Source of the DNA: Saprospiraceae bacterium
Lineage (GTDB): Bacteria > Bacteroidota > Bacteroidia > Chitinophagales > Saprospiraceae
Direction: 5' to 3'
Assembly (NCBI GenBank): GCA_027031145.1
Contig: JALVEG010000014.1
Span: 1-6,010, forward strand
Length of the DNA stretch: 6,010 nt
The translations under genes were made by a program, and so were the position numbers. Below the pieces are notes generated by a model. That model saw nothing but the letters and a program-made list of their open reading frames with translations, made no database searches and had not been told where the DNA came from. Positions 1-4,836 of this stretch are shown here, piece after piece. Every line of letters starts with the position of its first letter. The stretch's first letter is position 1.

Positions 1-494
1 GAAAAGACAGAAATGTCGATATTTATCCGTATTTCAATGACAGGGTTACAATGATATATTATTATCCGGGTATGAATCCGGATGTAGTGGATATGGCAGT
101 TGAAAACGGCTACGAAGGGATTGTGTTTGTAGGAACAGGTTTGGGGCATGTCAATGCGGGTTTATTTGATGCAATTTCAAGGGCACAAGAGAAAGGAGTT
201 TTTATGTATATGACGGTACAGACCATTTGGGGTTATGTTCACATGTTTGTCTATGATACAGGCAGGGATCTGATGTCAAGAGGAGTGATTCCTGCCTGGA
301 ATATGCTTCCCGAAACGGCGTGGATAAAATTAAGTTGGGTACTTGGTCAAACCAAAGATCCTGAAAAAGTCAAGGAAATGATGGCTACCAATATCAATGA
401 TGAATGGACGGAAAGGGAGCCGTACAACGGTTATTTGGTATATCAGGGAGGTGCTCCCGAGGTTGAGAGGTTTATTAGGGAGGTGCATAAATAG
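1..494 (+). CDS. gatD: Glu-tRNA(Gln) amidotransferase subunit D-like protein (GatD), 3' part only
   Basis: This is the C-terminal part of a GatD/asparaginase-I family protein. The frame is open from base 3 with no stop before 492-494, so the gene enters from the left; the ATG at 51 is internal. Visible features are a YPGMNPD turn, the GTGLGHVNAG motif (from about base 132), a VYDTGRDL stretch and MLPETAWIKLSWVLGQT (303-353). The last of these is the GatD hallmark and differs from the equivalent stretch of ordinary type I asparaginases. In the family, GatD releases ammonia from Gln or Asn and GatE uses it to convert Glu-tRNA(Gln) to Gln-tRNA(Gln) in the cytoplasm. The catalytic Thr/Asp/Lys residues lie in the N-terminal domain, outside the window. 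No gatE follows; any partner would be upstream. A tail of about 20 residues after the usual GatD end (from YNGYLVYQ) looks slightly long. A divergent asparaginase is the alternative. Confidence 0.8.
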   Translation, partial: KDRNVDIYPYFNDRVTMIYYYPGMNPDVVDMAVENGYEGIVFVGTGLGHVNAGLFDAISRAQEKGVFMYMTVQTIWGYVHMFVYDTGRDLMSRGVIPAWNMLPETAWIKLSWVLGQTKDPEKVKEMMATNINDEWTEREPYNGYLVYQGGAPEVERFIREVHK

Positions 495-501
495 TGTATG
501 T

Positions 502-630
502 AAAAGGTATTTCGATATTACCAAAATTGCCAATATTATGGAAATGCAGAAGGAGAAGGTCAAAGATATTTTGAAAAAAACAAACTTCCACTTCCATACC
601 GGATACATCAATATACTTGAAATCCTTTGA
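502..630 (+). pseudogene. Remnant resembling the C-terminal tail of an Rpn/YhgA-family nuclease
   Basis: The frame read from 502 gives KRYFDITKIANIMEMQKEKV followed by KDILKKTN, up to a stop at 628-630. It lines up without gaps with the C-terminal end of the intact Rpn gene downstream (GLSIDILSNITGLRDEKVKQ ILKDNG): about 10 of 25 positions are identical and the hydrophobic spacing is the same. No nuclease domain precedes it; upstream bases in this frame are the gatD gene read in another frame. It therefore looks like a tail left after deletion of most of an Rpn gene, abutting the gatD stop. The match becomes unconvincing after about base 588. Alternatives are an orphan C-terminal-domain protein or a chance match of a short helix-turn-helix-like pattern. 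Confidence 0.4.
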
Positions 631-640
631 TTTTTGTAGC

Positions 641-747
641 GCTTCTCTGGGTGCATTTCATTTTTTCGCTTTTCCCTTCCTTTGCCTCTAACTCCTAAAG
701 GAGAACCCAACCCGCAATGCGAAAAAATGAAATACAACTGCTTCTCT
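641..747. mobile_element. MITE-like palindromic element with 8-bp flanking direct repeats
   Basis: Terminal inverted repeats of 21 bp (649-669 and 719-739) match at 17 of 21 positions; the inner 17 bp (653-669 against 719-735) match at 16 of 17. They enclose a core of about 49 bp that contains the small palindrome ctcctaaaggag. Directly outside both ends is the same 8-mer, gcttctct (641-648 and 740-747), at exactly symmetrical distance, as expected of a target-site duplication. The 91-bp element has no coding capacity of its own. Once transcribed, the arms would form a long hairpin that could act as a terminator between gatD and the Rpn gene. The core resembles, from memory, a common Bacteroidota intergenic repeat, which often yields false ORFs on its minus strand. 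Insertion by a transposase acting in trans is an inference. Confidence 0.55.
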
Positions 748-776
748 TGAATAATTTCAAATTATTTGTATTTTTG
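747..776 (+). promoter_or_regulatory. Possible Bacteroidota-type promoter before the Rpn gene
   Basis: TTG at 747-749 is followed after 19 nt by tatttttg (769-776), an exact fit to TTG-N19-TAnnTTTG. The TTG begins at the last base of the MITE-flanking 8-mer, so the insertion may have supplied or disturbed this promoter. Against it, transcription would start near 783, just after the GTG start preferred for the Rpn gene. The region is very AT-rich, so a chance match is quite possible. Confidence 0.25.
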
Positions 777-780
777 TATT

Positions 781-1686
781 GTGAATATCAATAATATACA
801 CGATAAGTACATGAAAACCGTCTTAAGTGACATCAATGTTGCTAAAAAGTTTTTATACTCTTTTTTGCCTGCTGATGTATTGGAATTTATTGATTTGGAA
901 ACATTACAATATGCTGAAACTGATTTTGTATTACAGGATTTGAAAGAAGTATTTTCCGACATGGTCTTTACTGTTTCTAAAAAAGATGATAGTGAAGTTT
1001 ATATTTCCATAATATTGGAACATAAAAGTCAACCCGATGATTTTACTGCTGTACAATTATTGCTTTATGTCGCTTACGGTTATTACAAGCAATATAAAAA
1101 CACCGTCTCACTTAAGTTGATATTGCCTCTCGTGTTTTATCACGGAAAACAAAAATGGATTTTCAAATCTGTTGAAGAGTTAATTGAGGATTTACCTCCT
1201 GTACTCAAACGGTATGTACCGGTATTCAAAACCGTATTTATCGACTTGGCAAAATTTTCAGACGAAGAATTAAATGCATTTGGAGATTCTTTATTAACTG
1301 CAATATTGTTGTTGGGAAAATATATATTCAGACCTGCTGATCTCGAGAAAAAAATAAATTTAATATTTGAAAAACTAAATTCCGCTTCAAACAGGAACTT
1401 AATTTATCCTACGATTGTTTATGCATTGAGAAATATAGAAGTAAATGTATTATTGGAAATTATAGAGAAATTACCTTCACCATTAAAATCAGATGTTATG
1501 ACTGCTTACGATACTTTAATAAAACAAGGAATAGAGAAAGGCAAAATAGAAGGCAAAATAGAAGGCAAAATAGAAGTAATTATTAACGGTTGGAAAAATG
1601 GCCTGTCTATTGACATCCTCTCTAATATCACAGGTTTAAGGGATGAAAAAGTCAAACAGATTCTCAAAGACAATGGTTTGATATGA
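781..1686 (+). CDS. Rpn/YhgA-family PD-(D/E)XK nuclease ('transposase_31' type)
   Basis: The N-terminal domain carries the family opening NIHDKYMKTVLSD, then LKEVFSDMVF (catalytic Asp, residue 60 from the GTG start) and IILEHKSQPD (Glu80, Lys82, Gln84), giving the D...ExK-Q nuclease core. LPLVFYHGKQKW follows, also typical of PF04754. A lysine-rich linker with three GKIE repeats leads to a small helical C-terminal domain (GLSIDILSNITGLRDEKVKQ ILKDNG). E. coli Rpn proteins are Mg-dependent DNA endonucleases that promote RecA-independent recombination; they are toxic and linked to phage defence. No transposition by them is established. GTG at 781 is preferred because ATG at 811 would remove the conserved HDK motif; TTG at 766 is also possible. 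The frame is intact. The gene converges on tsaD across 144 bp in which I see no gene and no clear terminator. Confidence 0.88.
   Translation: MNINNIHDKYMKTVLSDINVAKKFLYSFLPADVLEFIDLETLQYAETDFVLQDLKEVFSDMVFTVSKKDDSEVYISIILEHKSQPDDFTAVQLLLYVAYGYYKQYKNTVSLKLILPLVFYHGKQKWIFKSVEELIEDLPPVLKRYVPVFKTVFIDLAKFSDEELNAFGDSLLTAILLLGKYIFRPADLEKKINLIFEKLNSASNRNLIYPTIVYALRNIEVNVLLEIIEKLPSPLKSDVMTAYDTLIKQGIEKGKIEGKIEGKIEVIINGWKNGLSIDILSNITGLRDEKVKQILKDNGLI
1498..1686 (+). other. Possible internal start for a 62-aa C-terminal Rpn product
   Basis: An in-frame ATG at 1498 opens a 62-residue product covering the GKIE repeats and the C-terminal domain, without the nuclease core. In E. coli, rpnA-type genes make such a short product from within the gene and it neutralises the toxic full-length protein. 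Here TTG (1426-1428), 19 nt, then tattattg (1448-1455) fits TTG-N19-TAnnTTTG at all but one position and would leave a leader of about 36 nt. No Shine-Dalgarno sequence is seen, which is normal for Bacteroidota. Expression is unproven. Confidence 0.3.
1540..1575 (+). repeat. Three perfect 12-bp in-frame tandem repeats in the Rpn gene
   Basis: The unit ggcaaaatagaa occurs three times in succession (1540-1551, 1552-1563, 1564-1575) and encodes GKIE each time. The run joins the nuclease part to the C-terminal domain and probably forms a charged helical linker. Perfect identity at DNA level points to recent slippage. Copy number can change without breaking the frame. Confidence 0.9.
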
Positions 1687-1830
1687 GTAGATGAATGCTT
1701 ATTTAGTTTTTATAAGAATAGTTTTGAAGCAGATAAAAAAGGGAATACCATTATACATAGTGTCAGGACGGAACATAAAAATAAATCATTTGTATTTGAT
1801 TCTTCTTTCTTTATTGTACACACTAATTAA

Positions 1831-2826
1831 TCACCCCCGCGGTTTCGGACTCAGCAACAAATCAGCAAAATCCTCCTCCAGATATTTATAATGTGCAGTA
1901 ATTGCTACCATAGCGGCATTGTCGGTACAGTATGCAAATGCAGGAATATAGGTATTCCACCCCAGTTCTTTTCCTTTTTTCTGCAATTCTTTTCGCAAAC
2001 CGGAATTTGCAGATACACCGCCTGCAATAGCAACTTCTTTTATCCCCGTGAGTTTGGAAGCTTTTACCAGCTTATTTATCAAAATACTCACTATCCTGTC
2101 TTGTACAGATGCACAAATATCATAGATATTGTTTTTTACAAAATCAGGATCTTTTTTCTTTTCTTTCTGCACAAAATATAAAATAGCCGTTTTTAATCCG
2201 CTAAAACTAAAGTCCAAGCCTTTTATAGAGGGTTCGGGAAATTCAAATACCGGTTTACCCTTTTGTGAATATTTGTCAATAATGGGCCCGGCAGGATAAT
2301 CCAATCCCAATAATTTACCGGTCTTATCAAATGCTTCTCCGGCTGCATCGTCAAGAGTTTTTCCTATAACCTCCACATCATTGAAATCCCTCATTATGCT
2401 TATTTGAGTATGCCCACCGGATACGGTCATTGCCAAAAGGGGAAATTCGGGTTTTGGATCATCAATAAATAAAGCCATTACGTGAGCACGGTGATGATTT
2501 ATTTCGATCAAAGGGATATTCAATGAAAAAGCAAGTGTCTTAGCAAATGTAACTCCTACGATAAGACTTCCCATAAGTCCGGGCCCGCTGACTACGGCAA
2601 CAGCATCAAGTTCGTGCTTTTGAACACCTGCATTTTTCAATGCCGTATCTATTGTAGGAACAATATTTATCTGATGTTTTCTCGAAGCCACTTCCGGTAC
2701 AACACCACCGTATAAAGCGTGGATTTGTTGATTTGCAATTACATTGCTTTTGATTTTACCATCTACAATCACAGATGCTCCGGTATCGTCACAAGAAGAT
2801 TCAATAGCAAGTATTTTTATTGACAT
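1831..2826 (-). CDS. tsaD: tRNA N6-adenosine threonylcarbamoyltransferase TsaD
   Basis: TsaD transfers the threonylcarbamoyl group from threonylcarbamoyl-AMP to A37 of tRNAs that read ANN codons, forming t6A. It works in the cytoplasm with TsaB and TsaE; neither is encoded here. The 331-aa length is normal for bacterial TsaD (also called Gcp or YgjD). Visible motifs are ILAIESSCDDT at the N-terminus, the metal-binding HHRAH pair (His111 and His115), VSGGHT (135-140), LDDAAGEAFDK (159-168), PGP(L)-type SGPGLMGS (80-87), GGVSAN (269-274) and CTDNAAM with metal ligand Asp302. Translation starts at the ATG ending at 2826; the family sequence begins there and an A/T-rich leader without a Shine-Dalgarno precedes it. 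It lies 57 bp behind proC on the same strand, and no convincing promoter is seen in the gap, so co-transcription is likely. The pairing with proC suggests no shared function. Confidence 0.97.
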   Translation of the reverse strand: MSIKILAIESSCDDTGASVIVDGKIKSNVIANQQIHALYGGVVPEVASRKHQINIVPTIDTALKNAGVQKHELDAVAVVSGPGLMGSLIVGVTFAKTLAFSLNIPLIEINHHRAHVMALFIDDPKPEFPLLAMTVSGGHTQISIMRDFNDVEVIGKTLDDAAGEAFDKTGKLLGLDYPAGPIIDKYSQKGKPVFEFPEPSIKGLDFSFSGLKTAILYFVQKEKKKDPDFVKNNIYDICASVQDRIVSILINKLVKASKLTGIKEVAIAGGVSANSGLRKELQKKGKELGWNTYIPAFAYCTDNAAMVAITAHYKYLEEDFADLLLSPKPRG

Positions 2827-2883
2827 ATTATATCTATTTTTAATTTATAATCAACGTTTTTTATCGTATTATATATATTACAA

Positions 2884-3690
2884 CTATTTCACCTCGCTCA
2901 ATTCTATAGCTCTTTTCAATGCAGATATAGCACCTTCCTTAATATTTTCCTGCAATCCGCAAGACTCAAACGAATTTAAGGCAGCTTCTGTAGTACCGCC
3001 TTTGGATGCAACCTTTTGTATCCATTCTTTTGCAGAATGATTGCTCCTGTTGTACAAATCGATTGTACCTTTGAATGTCTGTGTCACCAGCAAACCTGCT
3101 TCAGAAGGAGCAAATCCCATATCTTTAGCTGCCTCATACAACGCATCCATAAAAAACAATACATACGCCGGTCCGCTACCGGAAATAGCGGTTGCAGCAT
3201 CCAACATATTTTCTTCTCCGGTATAAATACTTTTACCGGTTGTATTGATCAGGTTTTGAACCATTACAAGTTCTATCCTTGTGACATCATCGGTAGAAGT
3301 AAAGACTGTCATACTCTGCCCTATCTGCGAGGCAAGATTTGGCATTGCCCTGATGATTTTATTTACTCCCAAGCATTCTGAGATGGTTGACATTTTCACC
3401 CCTGCCATTATAGAAAGTACTACTTGATCGGAGCCAATATATTCTTTTATCGACTCAAATAATTCTTGTGTATTCTGGGGTTTTACCGCCAAAATCACCA
3501 AATCCGCATTTTTTATATATTCTCCGGGAGTAAAATAAATATTTTCAAATCCCAAATCCCTGAGACTCTCCTCTTTATCAACAGATTTTTCGAGGATCAT
3601 AATTCCCTCTTTATTTACAATATGCGACCTCAAAAACCCTTTTGCATACGTAAGCCCCATATTTCCGGCACCAATAATCAATATTTTCAT
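2884..3690 (-). CDS. proC: Pyrroline-5-carboxylate reductase ProC
   Basis: ProC reduces 1-pyrroline-5-carboxylate to L-proline with NAD(P)H, the last step of proline synthesis, in the cytoplasm. The 268-aa product has the normal family length. It opens with the Rossmann motif IIGAGNMG (5-12), followed by VILAVKPQ (65-72), SIMAGV (93-98), RAMPN (114-118), the substrate-site signature ISGSGPAYVLFFMDAL (169-184) and VASKGGTTEAAL (227-238). In the last motif a Lys replaces the Pro often found before GGTT. The ATG ending at 3690 is chosen because family similarity starts exactly there. The frame stays open for 58 more codons to 3864, but that stretch is a GC-richer inverted-repeat region and not family sequence. 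The leader is A-rich and lacks a Shine-Dalgarno. tsaD follows 57 bp downstream. Confidence 0.97.
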   Translation of the reverse strand: MKILIIGAGNMGLTYAKGFLRSHIVNKEGIMILEKSVDKEESLRDLGFENIYFTPGEYIKNADLVILAVKPQNTQELFESIKEYIGSDQVVLSIMAGVKMSTISECLGVNKIIRAMPNLASQIGQSMTVFTSTDDVTRIELVMVQNLINTTGKSIYTGEENMLDAATAISGSGPAYVLFFMDALYEAAKDMGFAPSEAGLLVTQTFKGTIDLYNRSNHSAKEWIQKVASKGGTTEAALNSFESCGLQENIKEGAISALKRAIELSEVK

Positions 3691-3784
3691 ATATTTTATA
3701 TTTAGTTTATTTTTTCTTTTTTTGGGCGATTGCCGAGCACTACACAATGCCAACGCTGTCGTCACCGGGCTATTCGTGGGTTCC

Positions 3785-3858
3785 GTCCCGACTCCGTCCG
3801 GATGATACAGCCATTGCAAAATATCATCTCCGTGTATCATCCGTACTTCGTCAGGGAC
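3785..3858. repeat. Imperfect inverted repeat upstream of proC
   Basis: Arms at 3785-3809 and 3833-3858 pair at 21 of 26 positions with one bulge, including 11 consecutive matches (cggatgataca against tgtatcatccg). The loop is 23 nt. It sits about 95 bp upstream of the proC start, so it could lie in the proC leader or terminate an upstream transcript, but no T-run follows. GC content differs from the flanking genes, which suggests an inserted repeat. Confidence 0.6.
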
Positions 3859-3942
3859 AGTCACAGCGCAATCCCGCCAACATCCACCCCTGCCGTGCCT
3901 CCACTACTATCCCTATCGCAAAACCCACCCGTTTCTAATTAC

Positions 3943-3983
3943 GGCTCGGGGATCTTCCTCCTTTGTCGTCAGCTCCCCGATCC
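3943..3983. repeat. Short inverted repeat with GC-rich stem
   Basis: ggctcgggga (3943-3952) pairs with tccccgatcc (3974-3983) at 9 of 10 positions around a 21-nt loop. No poly-T tract follows on either strand. Its function is unknown; it may belong to the same element as the inverted repeat at 3785-3858. Confidence 0.45.
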
Positions 3984-4081
3984 TATATCCGGGTGCACAA
4001 ACAAAATCTCAAATCATCAATCAGTGTTCGACATTCGATATTTAGTATTCAATATTCTGAATTCTAATATCCCTACATCCT

Positions 4082-4143
4082 CCATCAATCTCAATCAATC
4101 TCTAACCAATCTCTAATCAATCTACATCAATCTCCAATCAATC
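4082..4143. repeat. Degenerate 10-11-bp phased repeats with a CAATC core
   Basis: The core caatc recurs with its last base at 4090, 4100, 4111, 4122, 4132 and 4143, giving intervals of 10, 11, 11, 10 and 11 bp. The mean of 10.6 bp is close to one helical turn of B-DNA. Bases between cores vary (tct, acat, tcc). An AT-rich stretch with repeated attc/aatatt words (4024-4069) precedes it. The same kind of repeat returns at 5978-6010 on the other side of pfkA. Function is unknown. Confidence 0.65.
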
Positions 4144-4237
4144 CCTCCCATTTAGTCACTATTTTTGTTTACTGACGCCACAAAAATACCGCCAAAATAA
4201 CTATGGGTTTGCGCTTAATCGGTTCTACCATAATGTC

Positions 4238-4255
4238 GCCCCGCTGGGGCTTTTT
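4238..4255 (+). terminator. Hairpin plus T-run, intrinsic-terminator shape
   Basis: gcccc (4238-4242) and ggggc (4246-4250) form a perfect 5-bp GC stem with a gct loop, followed by five Ts (4251-4255). The shape fits a + strand intrinsic terminator, but no + strand gene lies in the preceding 2.5 kb, so it may instead be part of a repeat element. The stem is short. Confidence 0.35.
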
Positions 4256-4268
4256 ACCTCCACCTGAT

Positions 4269-4292
4269 AAGCGAGTGTCTCCGACCTCGCTT
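4269..4292. repeat. Strong 10-bp hairpin
   Basis: aagcgag (4269-4275) pairs perfectly with ctcgctt (4286-4292). The stem continues inwards as gtc/gac around a tcc loop, with one bulged t at 4276. It lies 18 bp after the terminator-shaped hairpin and belongs to a row of four palindromes. No T-run follows. Confidence 0.6.
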
Positions 4293-4320
4293 TCTAAACT
4301 TCTAAAATCGACATTCGTTT

Positions 4321-4379
4321 ACCCCGTTGGATAAATATCCTACGGGGTTTACCCCATTGATTTATTAATCTACGGGTTT
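4321..4379. repeat. Two adjacent related ~30-bp palindromes
   Basis: Copy 1 (4321-4350) is nearly a perfect palindrome: accccgt/acggggt and ggata/tatcc stems, one t-t mismatch and an aa centre. Copy 2 (4351-4379) follows directly, matches copy 1 at about 22 of 30 positions, and keeps pairing through different bases (accc/gggt and gatt/aatc). Divergence with preserved pairing suggests that the hairpin itself is, or was, under selection. Confidence 0.6.
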
Positions 4380-4437
4380 AATCGGTATTCGATAATTTTT
4401 GCAACGCTGCCTCCCAGCCTCCTGTTTCTCCACGTGT

Positions 4438-4469
4438 GTTACATCGAGCTTGTAGAGATGTTCCGAAAC
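4438..4469. repeat. Possible copy of a widespread dispersed intergenic repeat
   Basis: gttacatcgagcttgtagag followed by atgttccgaaac resembles, from memory, a degenerate form of the 'cttcgacaagctcaatgtga' repeat that is scattered through many Bacteroidota genomes and gives false peptides containing HIELVE. acatc and gatgt can pair within it. The assignment rests on recollection only. Confidence 0.35.
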
Positions 4470-4529
4470 CGGAGTAGCCACCAACCCTCACATATTCCTT
4501 CAAAAATAACCTGTATTTTTTCTTAACCC

Positions 4530-4615
4530 TGCCTTTGCGGGTTGCTCCTTCCCCCTATTTTTCTCTGGAATGAAATGGAAGAAAAACATAAGGGGGAGCG
4601 CAGTGCTTTTGCGGG
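4530..4615. repeat. Long stem-loop flanked by near-identical 12-bp direct repeats
   Basis: The stem pairs 4551-4564 with 4580-4596: ccccct/aggggg, a small asymmetric bulge, then tttttct/agaaaaa, around a 15-nt loop. Outside it, tgcctttgcggg (4530-4541) and tgcttttgcggg (4604-4615) are direct repeats matching at 11 of 12 positions. The arrangement resembles a small palindromic insertion unit. A role in 3'-end formation cannot be excluded, though it lies more than 200 bp beyond the pfkA stop. Confidence 0.5.
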
Positions 4616-4690
4616 ATGGTGAGGGGGTAGCTATGCTAAAAAAACACAAAAAACTTCCTTACCCTTTTTTGCAACCAAACTATATTCTCC

Positions 4691-4706
4691 GGCAAATAAA
4701 TTTGCC
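4691..4706. repeat. Small perfect hairpin
   Basis: ggcaaa (4691-4696) pairs with tttgcc (4701-4706) around a taaa loop. It is 130 bp beyond the pfkA stop on the pfkA strand. No adjoining T-run is seen on the minus strand, so a terminator role is doubtful. Confidence 0.35.
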
Positions 4707-4836
4707 AGTCCAACCCTTTTTAATCACTGAAGCAACGTAGGTGATCCCCCTTCACAGCCAAGGAATACAGAACAACGAACAAAAAAACAACCATTTTTAT
4801 GAGACCTAAACATGCAACATTCAACCTACCCCCTCA

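Larger units (their letters stand above)
3691..4836. other. 1.15-kb gene-free region rich in structured repeats
   Basis: No open frame on either strand shows family motifs or codon-like composition; the longest frames cross hairpins and short repeats. The part at 3721-3990 is visibly GC-richer than the neighbouring genes and C-rich on the + strand. From left to right it holds a long imperfect inverted repeat (3785-3858), a second one (3943-3983), phased CAATC repeats (4082-4143), a row of hairpins (4238-4378), a probable dispersed repeat (4438-4469), a stem with flanking direct repeats (4530-4615) and a small hairpin (4691-4706). It probably carries the proC leader at the left and the pfkA trailer at the right, and it looks like a landing zone for several intergenic repeats. 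Confidence 0.75.

Noticed and set aside
330..737. Minus-strand 135-aa reading frame
   Set aside because: It runs antisense through gatD, the Rpn-tail remnant and the MITE-like element; its N-terminus is the repeat read backwards and it shows no family motif.
781..1686. Calling the Rpn gene a true insertion sequence
   Set aside because: No terminal inverted repeats or target duplication bracket the gene itself; the 8-bp direct repeats belong to the small upstream element.
1781..1805. Bidirectional terminator between the Rpn gene and tsaD
   Set aside because: Only a weak AT-rich pairing (aatca/tgatt) can be drawn; no GC stem with T-run on either strand.
1691..1891. Plus-strand 66-aa frame after the Rpn gene
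   Set aside because: Its 3' part overlaps tsaD on the other strand and it shows no domain, so it was not called as a gene.
2827..2883. Separate promoter for tsaD
   Set aside because: No TAnnTTTG on the minus strand in the 57-bp gap; AT-rich sequence alone is not evidence.
3691..3864. 58-codon N-terminal extension of ProC
   Set aside because: ProC family sequence begins exactly at the ATG ending at 3690; the extension is inverted-repeat DNA with different base composition.
3730..4116. Plus-strand 128-aa frame between proC and pfkA
   Set aside because: It crosses two inverted repeats and the start of the phased CAATC area, is rich in Pro/Ser/Ile from C- and T-rich DNA, and has no recognisable domain.
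4082..4143. CRISPR-like array
   Set aside because: Repeat cores are only about 5 bp with 5-6-bp gaps; there are no 25-40-bp repeats or spacers and no cas genes.
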